Shown here in pieces: positions 51,897 through 61,800 of a stretch of 64,000 nt of DNA (position 1 is the stretch's first letter; the number at the start of each line of letters is the position of its first letter). The position numbers and the translations under genes were made by a program. This DNA is from Taeniopygia guttata. Its lineage: Eukaryota > Chordata > Aves > Passeriformes > Estrildidae. The DNA lies in contig NC_133034.1 of assembly GCF_048771995.1 (NCBI RefSeq), positions 2,604,001 to 2,668,000 of the forward strand. The letters are read 5' to 3'. Below the pieces are notes generated by a model. That model searched no databases, was not told where the DNA came from, and saw only the letters and a program-made list of their open reading frames with translations.

Positions 51897-51915
51897 AAGG
51901 CTGGAGACAAATCTG

Positions 51916-54665
51916 TATTTACAGGGCAATTATTTCTTCTCCATTTAAGCCGAGTCTGGCATTTGCTTTCTTTTTCACTTGTTAAGGCACAGCTGAAGGG
52001 CCGGGGCAGGAGCCCTGAGGAGTGGAACCATGTTTCAGCCACAGTGTGCAATGGGCAGTGGGGATTCACCTGCGTCCCTGCACCGTTCAGAGGAGCACTG
52101 CTGGGCTCTGTGGATGTGTGTTCATGGCAACAAGGTGAGCCTGGCTTGAGGCATCACAGTGAGGATCCTAAGTTGTCTCTTTCTCATCTAGAAGCACAGA
52201 CAGTCATGGCATAACAGTATAAAAAATCAGAAATGCCCTTGGTATTCATCCAGCTCCACCAGTGCAGCTGCTGGATGGGCTCACAGCAAGCAAAGCAGCG
52301 AGGGGATGTTTGATTTCCAGCACGTGCTTGAGACTGAACTGGTGCAGCAGAAAAGTTTGTACTTCATCTCTGTCCACTTGCAGAAATGGGTGAATGCAGC
52401 TGTCAAGGTGATGTGCTGGAAGCTTCTCATGAAATGTCTAAGAGAGACTTGGTAACTGAAAATTCATAAAAGTGTATCCTTCTGCCTGGAAGCAAATATC
52501 AGCTAAATTTAATAAACTGACTGATATCCTTAAGTGAGTAGGTATTTATTTAGGCTCCTGTCCTGCAGCTACAGCTATTTGCACCACGTCCACACATTTA
52601 CATAAATACAGACAAGTGCAAAAATACAGGTCTTCTCCTTGGAAAAGTTTTGTGCACACCAGTTGCCTGCTTTGCCTCCTTGGTGTCTAATTATGACCTG
52701 AAATAACAGCCTGTGACAGCTTGGTGTTTACTAAAGGTGCCTGAGAACATTTCTGCAGTTCATAATGTCATGAACACTGCATGTTTGCAAATTCAGTGCT
52801 GAGAGCTTGCAGGAGGTGTAGGGTGTGGTACAAGCTCAGTTCCTGCTCCACTGCAGCCACACGTCACTGCTTCCCCAGGCATGGAAGGCTTCAAGGCTCT
52901 CAGCAGCAGCCCAGCACGTCCTGGGAGCTCACCAAGCCAGCAGGGCCAGGCACTCTGCAGGTGCATGGCAGGAGGACAGGAGACAGCCATTGGGACTGGG
53001 GCTGCTGCCATCAAGACCAGAAATAGCCCAGCAAAGTCTGGACTGAGGCATCAGACCCTTTCTAACGAGGGGGTGAGGCTCTCACCCTGCACTTCAACCA
53101 TCTTCTTACAGAGGCAGCAACTGGCTTCACTGCCAGGAGATGGCATTTGTGTTTCACTTATGAATTACTCTGTGTGTAGTGACAATTGCCCTGTTCCTAA
53201 CTCCTCCTCTGCACAGAGACCCGTGCAGGGCAGGCTGGTGGGAAGGGACTCCTTTCTGGCATGAATGACCTGAAGTCAGCTGCAGGCAGAGCCAATAAAC
53301 ATCCATAGCCTCAGAGAGAGGGAGCTCCGGTGCAGCCCAGTGGCATTTGCTGGTGCTAAAGTGACAAGAATGGTGCTCTGAGATGGTGTCACCTGGGTAA
53401 CACCTGGAGCAGTGCTGGGATGAGCTGCAGGAGCTGGTAAACCAGTAACTCACTCCAGGCTTGTCTGGCAGGTCCCAGAGCAATCTGATGGGCACCCACA
53501 CAGATCAGTGGAGTGTTCATGGCACAGCAAGTGTGATGCCATGCAAAATCAGGATCATGGTTTTGGCATGAACTGGAGTGTGCCCATAAAGCACCACCCA
53601 GGGACTCTAAGGGCCCAAGAAAGGCCACTGATGAGTGCAGGCAGCAAAAGGATGAGCCTTTGTCAGAGGAAGGTAGGGCAGCAGCTGACACTTTTCCACA
53701 GCGTGGGGAATTGATGTGTACCTGTCCCACAAGGAAGGCCCTGGCAGTGATTGCAGAAAGGCTCCTTGCCTGAATGCCCGCATCATGGCCTGGGAATAAG
53801 GGGTGTGCCATGGAAATGCTAAATTGGGCAAGAGCCACTGCCAGGGAGGGTCCAAAATCCCTGGAAAGAGTGGCTGTGGAGGAATCCAGGAGCCCTCCCC
53901 ACGCTGCTGGGATGGGCAGCACCAGGGGTCTCCTGTTGAGTTTTCTCCTTTCCAGCCACAGGATCCCAGCCTGAACCGAGCTTTGCAGCAGCCACATGCC
54001 CTGAGCACAGGCAGCAAGGGGGCAGGTGAATAAGCCTTCATGTGGGAGCTGAGGCACATGCTGGATAACGAAGGGGACTGCATACTCTTGTGCTTATGTG
54101 AGAGAGTCAATTCCTTTGGCCCTGGAGCCAACATCTCACTGACAGGCTGCTATTGAAACAAATGATGGGAGGTGCATGGTTGGTCGAGTTCTCCTTCCTC
54201 CATGGTGGAATAAAAGCTCATCTTTGTACCTCACTTGTCATTCCTTAATGGGTGGCATTGCTTTTCACACTGGTCTGTGCTCTGCTGCTGCAACAGTTCA
54301 GGTTCATTTTTGTGTCAGCAGCAAATATCAGTCAAATGCTCCTGTTTTGCCTGAAAGCAAAGGGTTGAAGCAGCTCAGCCTCCAGGAAGCAGCCGGCAGC
54401 TGTGACCAGCCCTGCAGCACCTGCCCAGCACTGGCCAATGTCACCTTCACCTGGCTGGCTTGGCCCATCCCCACCCATCCTGTGCAGTGCAAACCCATGT
54501 CAGCACACTCAGGTGTAAGATGCTCTCTGCCCTGGCAGCACACCAGCAATTCTACTGAAGTCCAGGAAGATTAGCACTATGCTATCTGGCCAGCCTAGTA
54601 AATCATTTTCTGGGCACTCTACAGATGCTTTTGTTGTAGGAAGGGGGCACCGAGATGCTCTGGAA
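51916..54665 (+). other. Intergenic region between GPC1 and DUSP28
   Basis: No exon was recognised. In human, ANKMY1 occupies this interval on the opposite strand, but no MORN, ankyrin or MYND zinc-finger coding segment was visible here on either strand. A 222-codon minus-strand frame at 53389-54057 has no family resemblance and overlaps other open frames. Confidence 0.6.
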
Positions 54666-54666
54666 A

Positions 54667-54918
54667 AATCACAGAATCGATCACAGAATATGCTGAGTTG
54701 GAAGGGCCCACAAGGATCATGGAGTCCAAGTCCGGGCACTCCACAGAACATCCCCAAGAGTGACACCATGGGCCCAAAAGTACTGTTCAATCACTTCTTG
54801 ACCTCTCTCAGGCTTGGTGCTGTGCCCACTGCCCTGAGGATCCTCTTCCAGTACCCAACTGGATCTTCTCTGGGTGAAGGACCTTTTTCTAATACCCAAC
54901 CTAAAGCCACCCTGACAC
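54667..54918 (-). mobile_element. CR1 LINE 3' end, antisense
   Basis: Read on the + strand, the segment starts with TCACAGAATCGATCACAGAA, the complement of the CR1 terminal repeats. It continues with GAGTTGGAAGGGCCCACAAG and GATCATGGAGTCCAA, then a CTTTTTCTAATACCCAACCT block, all known from inverted CR1 copies. The element is 5'-truncated. Its internal end abuts the CAG repeat tract upstream of DUSP28. Confidence 0.85.
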
Positions 54919-54956
54919 ATCTTCAGTGCTGCATCACTGCACCAACAGCACCGCCC

Positions 54957-55070
<114 letters not shown>

Positions 55071-55255
55071 CTCCCGTGCAGAGCACAGCGGGTAAGCAGC
55101 TGCTCTGGGGGTAGCGACTGTACAAACCCACTGCCTTTCCAAGTGAGCTGTGGGCGCTGAAAGTGCTGTCAGCTTTCCAAGCCAGCTCTGGGGACGCAGC
55201 GGGCACTAGGACCCGCCTGGAGCCTGCACGGCCCAGCCGGCAGGAGCGGATAAAC

Positions 55256-55440
55256 GCAGCGGGACCGGCAGCGGGACTCGCAGCGGGACTCGGACTCGGA
55301 GCGGGACTCGGACTCGGAGCGGGACTCGCAGCGGGACTGGCAGCGGGACTCGGAGCGGGACTCGCAGCGGGACTCACAGCGGGACTCGCAGCGGGACTCG
55401 GAGCGGGACTCGGACTCACAGCGGGACTCGCAGCGGGAGC
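55256..55440 (+). repeat. 12-bp GC-rich minisatellite (GCAGCGGGACTC), about 14 units
   Basis: Units of GCAGCGGGACTC and its variants (GGAGCGGGACTC, ACAGCGGGACTC) repeat up to 20 bp before the DUSP28 ATG. Three units carry an extra GGACTC, making 18 bp. Every length is a multiple of six, so the frame leading into DUSP28 stays open (Gly-Ala-Leu repeats), but no in-frame ATG lies in it. It probably sits in the promoter or 5' UTR. Confidence 0.93.
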
Positions 55441-55459
55441 AGCGGCCCCGTGCCCGCCG

Positions 55460-55804
55460 ATGCAGCTCTGGCAGGTCACAGCCTCGCTGCTCCTGGGCAC
55501 GGCCCGGGCGGCGTGCGACGAGGAGCTGCTGGCGCGGGAGGGGGTCACCTTGTGCGTGAACGTGAGCCGGCAGCAGCCCTTCCCCGCGCTGCGGAGCGCC
55601 CGCGGGCTCCGCGTGCCCGTGTGGGACCGGCCCGACGAGGACCTGCGGCGCTGGTTCGAGCCCTGCGGCGCCGCCATCGAGGCGGCCGTGCGCGCCGGGG
55701 GCCGGTGCCTGGTGTACTGCAAGAACGGCCGCAGCCGCTCCGCTGCCATCTGCACCGCCTATCTCATGAGACACCGCCAGCTCTCGCTCAAGGAAGCGTT
55801 CGAG
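55460..55804 (+). CDS. DUSP28: DUSP28 exon 1 (catalytic domain)
   Basis: The exon covers 115 codons from ATG to the GAG|GTAACG donor. It encodes the whole phosphatase core, with catalytic Cys codon TGC at 55718-55720 and candidate general acids in the WDRPDED loop. It is very GC-rich and lies inside the CpG island. The Kozak context is weak (C at -3), and there is no stop between the upstream minisatellite and the ATG, so a non-ATG upstream start cannot be excluded. Confidence 0.95.
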
Positions 55805-56777
55805 GTAACGTGCCTACATCCAGATTCATATTTACAGCTCCTTTGGGCATGAAATCCAATGTTGCTTATGAGTAATGATGATTTCCTGTAGAATTATTTT
55901 GGTGCTTTCTCCTGCCCATCACCAGTTGTACAGGAATTCAACATTTCAGTAAACAGTGCCCTGTAAGTTTTTCATGCCCAGCTTGGTCTAATAAGTTTTC
56001 AGTGTGGGGTTTCTAGGATGAAGATAAATACAAATGCAACTAGGCTTTAAGCACAGGTAGCAAACATACAAAGCTGGTTGCTTAGTGAACATTTTCTCTA
56101 TCATGTTCACATTCACGGTAAGTGAAGAAGGAGACATGGAGTGAGTGGGTGTGGGAGCTGTTATCAGGGTTCTGCCGGGTGCCCGGGGGTGCCAGCCAAA
56201 CAGTGACATGTCAGCTTTCCTGGGAAGCCTCTCCAATACAAGCTCCCTGTGCTCTGCAGGTTTTGTCTTCACCCATTTGTCAGGTGTATCACTTCAGATA
56301 GCCAATTTGCTTAATACAGACTGAGGTGTGCAGACAGTGACCAAGTTTCACACTATCATCTTATCCATGAGCAGTGTCACTGCACGTGGTGAGAGACTTT
56401 CCCCTTCCCAGCAAACCCAACAGCTCTGTCTCCTGTCTTGCCCATGATTCCATTCTGTGACCAGGCCCTCCTGCCAGTTCCTAGCAAGTACGGAGTGACA
56501 TCATCTCACCAAAATAGCTGTTTGTTCCTCTGTAGCCAAATCAAAACAAAGTAAATCTTGAAATTTTAAGTTCCAAATGAATTTGCATGACTCCCACAAA
56601 TGCAAGATACATTACTTCTACTATGTCTCTCCTGTTCTCTAGGCTGTGAAAACTGCCAGACCCGTAGCAGAACCAAATGCAGGATTTTGGTCTCAGCTGC
56701 AGAGATATGAAGAAGAATTGCAGATACAAAAGAAGTCTGCTCTGCTGAGTAAAGGACTTAAAAATAGTGATGTGTGA
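55460..56777 (+). CDS. DUSP28: Dual-specificity phosphatase 28, complete (2 exons, 159 aa)
   Basis: This is a small atypical dual-specificity phosphatase. Exons 55460-55804 and 56643-56777 join in phase 0 (GAG|GTAACG … CTCTAG|GCT). The protein is collinear with human DUSP28: SLLLGTARAA (human SLFLGSARAA), GVTLCVNVSRQQP, RVPVWDRPDED, the P-loop CLVYCKNGRSRSAA, then TARPVAEPNAGFWSQLQRYE. The catalytic Cys is C87 and the P-loop Arg is R93 (C-X5-R). The His usually before the Cys is Tyr, as in human DUSP28, a change linked to weak activity in the family. The ATG at 55460 is the first in frame and gives an N-terminus about 16 residues shorter than human. The C-terminal tail after YEEELQ is unrelated to the human one. 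Confidence 0.96.
55805..56642 (+). other. DUSP28 intron 1 (838 bp)
   Basis: The donor is GTAACG and the acceptor TTCTCTAG. Base composition switches abruptly to AT-rich after exon 1. Nothing else was recognised. Confidence 0.92.
56643..56777 (+). CDS. DUSP28: DUSP28 exon 2
   Basis: The exon covers 44 codons plus TGA at 56775-56777. It encodes AVKTARPVAEPNAGFWSQLQ, then RYEEELQIQKKSALLSKGLKN and SDV. The PVAEPNxGFWSQLQxYEE helix is nearly identical to human DUSP28. The last ~15 residues are specific to this lineage. Confidence 0.95.
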   Translation, partial: AVKTARPVAEPNAGFWSQLQRYEEELQIQKKSALLSKGLKNSDV

Positions 56778-56888
56778 AGATACTTTAAAGAAAGTGAAGT
56801 GACTTTTTTAAAAAAGGAGAAAAAATCACTTCCTAAATCACCTGTAGCTAAAACACTCTACCCCCATAACTGAGTTGATGGTTCATTA

Positions 56889-56940
56889 AATTCATTCAGA
56901 GCATTTCTGTTGATAATTCATTCAGAGCATTTCTGTTGAT
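56889..56940 (+). repeat. 26-bp perfect tandem duplication in DUSP28 3' UTR
   Basis: The unit AATTCATTCAGAGCATTTCT followed by GTTGAT occurs twice in direct succession without a mismatch, about 110 bp after the DUSP28 stop. This looks like a recent slippage or duplication event. Confidence 0.93.
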
Positions 56941-58737
56941 AATGCATGGAAAGAGGGCAGATAAGCAGGGAAAAACAGCAGAAACAGAAAGTGGCTGGAA
57001 GGACTGTAAACAAACCACAGAAAGGCCTGGAATCTTCAGCAGTTATTTTCCCCTGAATGACACTGAGTATGGTAACAATGTACTGAACGAGGGAAGGAGT
57101 TACCACACAGGGATTTTATTCCTATTTTTTAATTAAACTTCCCAGTGATGCCATTAGAAGACAAGATGCAAAAATAAGGAAGTTCTGAATTTCTCTCTCA
57201 CCTACTAGATCATAATTCACGTTATGTGTTGAGCTGACACAACCTTTGGTGGGAAACTGGCAGTGGCTGATGCTTTGTCTCTGCGATTTCCCTTATGTTC
57301 AACTAGACCGAAGCACTTTCACAAATGACCTAAAAATCCAGAGGACAGAATATACAGGCGATGGTAAGGAGTTCTGCTCCCACCATGCAGGCCAAGTGCC
57401 TTTTCAGCTTTTGAAATTATTCTCTAAAACATCAAAGGAATTATTTTTAAAACTGCAGGTGATAGTGGAGGGAAGAAGATGACACTGGCAATGTAGAAGT
57501 AATCAACACTCCTTTTAGCTTTACTTACTAAGGCTAATTAAGTTCATGCCTTAATGTCTCAGTTTACAAGTCAGCTGTTCCTGCATGCAAGCAGCATGGC
57601 TAAATCATTTCTGCTGAGACTGCTTGCAGGTTGCCCTCTGAAATTATCTACTGGGCATGAAACTTCCAGATCAAACTGCTACATGTTTATCATTAGCCAT
57701 TCAAAATAGAGTTCATACAAACTGTATGAACACACTTGTAATTTAAAAGGGACAAGTTATAGAACCTGAGAACTTGCAGGGTGAAATTCCATTGCACCTT
57801 GCTGAAAGCATAAATACAGAGTAAAGTTACTCACTGCCATCTGCCTAAGTGCTCACACAAGGTAAACATATGCTCCCAGCAGTGGAGTAGTTCAAGGCAA
57901 AAATTCTAATGCTGGAACAATGACAGAAAATAAAACCACCAGGGAATTACATTACATGAATTAGACAATTCAGATGCAGTATAAATTCCCAAAGTTAAAG
58001 ACTGTTCAAAATGAAAGTAATGTTATTTTAAAAGCTGAAACCAGAGAAATAAAAAAATAAAAATTTCAGGCTATCATTTTCTTAGTTACCACAAGGCATT
58101 TTCACACCAGATGCTTTCTCCACTCCCAGCGGTGTTTTGTTCATTCTGTGTCGTTTATTTTTTGTATCTGCATTACAGCCAACAAGAAATTTGTTGCACA
58201 TCTGCAGATTTGAAAGTGATTCTAGCAGATTTGCTACAAAAAATGTTGTAGCTTTTATAAACCTTGACTATCATATATAATAAAAATTTCAGTATAACAT
58301 AAGATCCTTATAGAGAATTCCACTTGTCAAAAAATCTGTTTCAGTCTGTGGAACAAAGTTTATTTATTGTCAAAAGCTTAAGCTGCTAAACAAAAGAAGG
58401 AAGCTAAACATTAATGAAAACAAAACACATTTCTAACTGTGAGGCATATGAACTTGCAGTCAGTTACAGCTATCAGTTCCACATGTTTGAGTCAGCTGAA
58501 ATAGGAACCATTGCTCTTGAGTGTCAGCATATACTGCACTCTGGTTAAATTTTACCAGGCTTCTCAGCATGCAGAAAACCTTCATGCCACAGGATTTCAC
58601 ATCACAGCATCTTCTGTAGAAAGCTATTTACATCTGAAACCCATTCCTATGTACATCGAAAGCCATACCTCCTCCTGGTACTGCTCCAAATTAAGGCATA
58701 GGATTGCAGCTTGGAACCAGAATAAAGAATTCACCTC

Positions 58738-58743
58738 TTTATT
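58738..58743 (-). terminator. Candidate polyadenylation signal of the claudin
   Basis: TTTATT on the + strand is AATAAA on the minus strand, 45 bases after the claudin stop codon. This would give a very short 3' UTR. Further TTTATT copies near 58358-58368 offer a longer alternative. Confidence 0.45.
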
Positions 58744-58787
58744 GGAGTTCATCACCCACTAAGGCTGCAGGGATGCAGGATGGGAGC

Positions 58788-58887
58788 TCAGACATACTCC
58801 TTGTTGCTTATGACCGTCTCAGAGCTCCTGGGATACATGTGTGGCTGAGAAGCTGCCTGGGGTGCTGAATATGCATACTTCTTGGGA
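58788..58887 (-). CDS. Claudin-15-like exon 5 with stop
   Basis: On the minus strand this follows TTGATTTACAG, and the TGA stop is at 58790-58788. It encodes the cytoplasmic tail PKKYAYSAPQAASQPHMYPR and SSETVISNKEYV. The terminal YV is the PDZ-binding ligand used by most claudins to dock on ZO-1. The tail differs from the claudin-10 and claudin-15 tails that I remember. Confidence 0.92.
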
Positions 58888-61800
58888 CTGTAAATCAAGA
58901 AAAAAACATACCAAATAATAGGGATTAGACACATGCCCATGGCTTCAGACACTTGGAAGTTATTCAGTTAGCTTTGTATCCAACCCACCCATAGCCTGTT
59001 CTTCACAACAGGGCAGAAATTAGAGGCCTTCTGTTCTCATTGTTCTGGTAGCTCAGGGGGAATAGATGGGGTCCCTGATGGGCTGCACAGCATCTTTCAT
59101 AACCTCAACCACACTCTGGATTTCTAACCCACATGTGCTCTTCCTCGAGGCATTTCAGTCAAGGCCCTAAAGCAGAAGCCCTCAGCACCTTTGTACAAGC
59201 TGCAGGTTTTAATACAGGAATCCAGATGATGAAAAAAGAAAACAGAAATATCTTCACCCAACCCCTTCAACTGTCATTCATCATGTTGAACTTCTATTTC
59301 ATATATCAGTTTTACTTGATTTTCAGGACATTTCAGGACATTTGGTACTTTGTATCAAAATAAGGTGAGCAAGATCTAAAGTCCAATGTGGCTGATGAAA
59401 TGTTACCATAAAACTGAAATGGTTTCAGATTAGGCAATGGAGTACCAGAGGAACACTCACTCACTACATTTTGATGTAATTTTCCTAAGATTAAATTCAC
59501 TAACAGTGAATATGCTTCTTCCTTGCATACATATTATAACCCTTTCAAGCTTAGCTAGTACAACCTCCAAGCTATTTGAGTTCTGGTAGACATGGACCTC
59601 TGCTATTTCTGCCTGTTTCATCTCTCTCCTTCAAAAAGAGGCCTTCTGTGTGTCAAAATTTAGGACTGAAACAAAAAAGCAGGGAGGGTTAAATATTGAG
59701 GCCAGAAATCTCACCTTTCCTGATCTGATGTGCAACAAGGCATTTCCATAAAGAACAAGGGAAAAACCATGTTTCTAGTGATCAATTCTATGTGCTTTTG
59801 GAGACACCTTTACACTTTCTGCAAATTGAACAGTGTGTGAATATTTTACTCACAGTGAGTACTGCAGAGAAACTGGATCATAATACATTATGGGGTTTTA
59901 TATACTTTTTTTTGTGACAGTTTGCTCTTTCACCACACATTTTCACCATCAGCAGTGCCCTGAATTGCCAAATACAAGTTAAAGGTGACTGCTGATGGTG
60001 ATGCATCCCTGTCTGGGAGGTGCAAGTGTTTGGTACAGCATCCCCTACCATCACCAGTTTGTGACATGCCATAGCAGTGTTTGTAAATTATACATATTTA
60101 TACCAGGGGATGAGAGAGAGACAGAGTGGTGCACAGGTATAAAGTGGTATGTGATTGACAGCTACTACTTCAACTGAGAAATCCAAGATTACCTGTAATT
60201 TTGTTTTTCCTTCACTCTGCATGAACAGGTCAGTAAGATCCCACCGAGTATATAAAGGATAGATCCAGCCCAGCCTAAGTACAGACCTTCTCCTAGTTCA
60301 TACCTGAAACATGAAAGATTTTATGGAAACAACTTATAACAAAACCACAAAGCTGTGCAAACAAATTCTAATCTGCATAGAAATCAGCTAACTGAAAGGC
60401 ACTTCAGCAGTTAACAGAGAACAGATCTGGCTTTGTGTCTGCTCAGTAAAACTCTTATTTGTATAGAGCTGCTCTGCCAAATTAGTGACAGTACAGAGAG
60501 TGCTAAGCAACAAATAGATAAGTAGCAATAAATAATTGTATATATTTAACAAGTTGTTGATAATAAATAATAATGACAATGTGCAATCCACAACACTTAT
60601 TTTGCCCTTTGATTGGCTGTGTCACTGAAATGATTTTGTGAAACTGAATGATTCAGATCTTACTGTCTATATGCTGAGAAAAGGCTGACCACAGACATCA
60701 GTTTTCTATGGACAGAACACTAGGTGACTTAAAAGTAGCTGGTTGTATAGGGCTAGTTTCCAAACTTAGATATCCTAAAGGATATTTAGCACCCTCTGTG
60801 GTTGTATGGCTGAAAGGTATTTATGAATGTCCCAGGCTGAAAAATAGTTCCCTATTTTACTGTCCAAAACTATACCTTTCAGGAAACCCCCTTGTTCAGT
60901 CCAATAAATTAATTGATAATGAATTTGTCCCAAAGATTAGACACAACTGAGTCTGGAAAAGTCTGGCAGGAGTTTCATAAAAAGAGGAAAACAAATTTTC
61001 ATGATCAGACAAAAACTACATCCACAATCCACCTGTACATCTCTGAGATACCCAATATAAGAGTAAAATGAGTGTCATGGGTACCATGGAGCCAGAGATT
61101 TGTGTTTTCTTTCCACTTGGAAACACAATTATTTAAGTGTCAAAGGTTCTGACTCTGGAAATTCATTGCTAACAGGAGGGTTTCAGGGGTTTGCACAGCT
61201 CTCCGTATCTCATCGCACGTGGGAGCCACAAGGTCTCCACTCTTTAGGTACTTCCAAACATGGAACAAGCAGAGAGTCATTATCAAACTAACCCAGCAGT
61301 ACAAATTGCACATTGCCCAGTGCCTGCAATCATTTCTGCTCACCAGTCACCTACAGACAATAATGCTGTAGATGTCACACCAAAGCAAAGTATATAGGAG
61401 AACTGCAGGAGAACTTAGTTTGTCTTCAGAGCTGTAAGAGAAACTCCTCTAAGAATTAGCAGAGGTCAACTGCACTAATTTGCTGAAAATTAGACCAAAA
61501 AATACAATCTGAAAAACCAGATTTGCCAGTCTCTTAAGACTGAAGATCAATACTGGCATACAATTTAATTGAAATTTGTCTCACAGACTGCATGTCCAGC
61601 TCTACCAATGATCAAACTTCATTCATCAAGAACTGCTCAGTGAATCAATAGCTTAAATATGAAGTTTAGATATTAAAAAATATATATATTTCTTTAGCTA
61701 CTGAATCTATATCTGGTAACTGATTAACAGGCAATTAACTTACTGATGTTGAAGCCCCAAAGCTGTAGCAGGTAACTATCAAACACTAACCAACTATCCG

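Larger units (their letters stand above)
48213..51915 (+). other. Probable GPC1 3' untranslated region
   Basis: No gene feature lies between the GPC1 stop and the first canonical AATAAA on the + strand at 51891. The stretch is therefore provisionally read as 3' UTR of about 3.7 kb. It holds a (CCAA)8 tract and A-rich runs near 48320 and 50409. An ATTAAA at about 50440 could give a shorter form. The true end needs transcript data. Confidence 0.45.
55140..55810 (+). promoter_or_regulatory. DUSP28: CpG-rich promoter region of DUSP28
   Basis: GC content and CpG density rise sharply from about 55150 and stay high through DUSP28 exon 1, as in a CpG-island promoter. The sequence 5' of 55060 and the intron after 55805 are CpG-poor. 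No TATA box was identified, and the transcription start is not determinable from sequence alone. Confidence 0.7.
56778..58787 (+). other. Intergenic: DUSP28 3' UTR and tail-to-tail gap
   Basis: The 3' UTR of DUSP28 lies in the first part, with ATTAAA hexamers at 56885 and 57132 as possible polyadenylation signals. The right end holds the 3' UTR of the minus-strand claudin. No other gene or repeat family was recognised. Confidence 0.6.

Noticed and set aside
53389-54057. 222-codon minus-strand frame between GPC1 and DUSP28
   Set aside because: I recognise no domain, and it overlaps other open frames on both strands. It is not ANKMY1-like.
55163-55459. 99-codon in-frame N-terminal extension of DUSP28
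   Set aside because: It begins with GTG and consists mostly of minisatellite. The first in-frame ATG is at 55460, so it is not annotated as coding.
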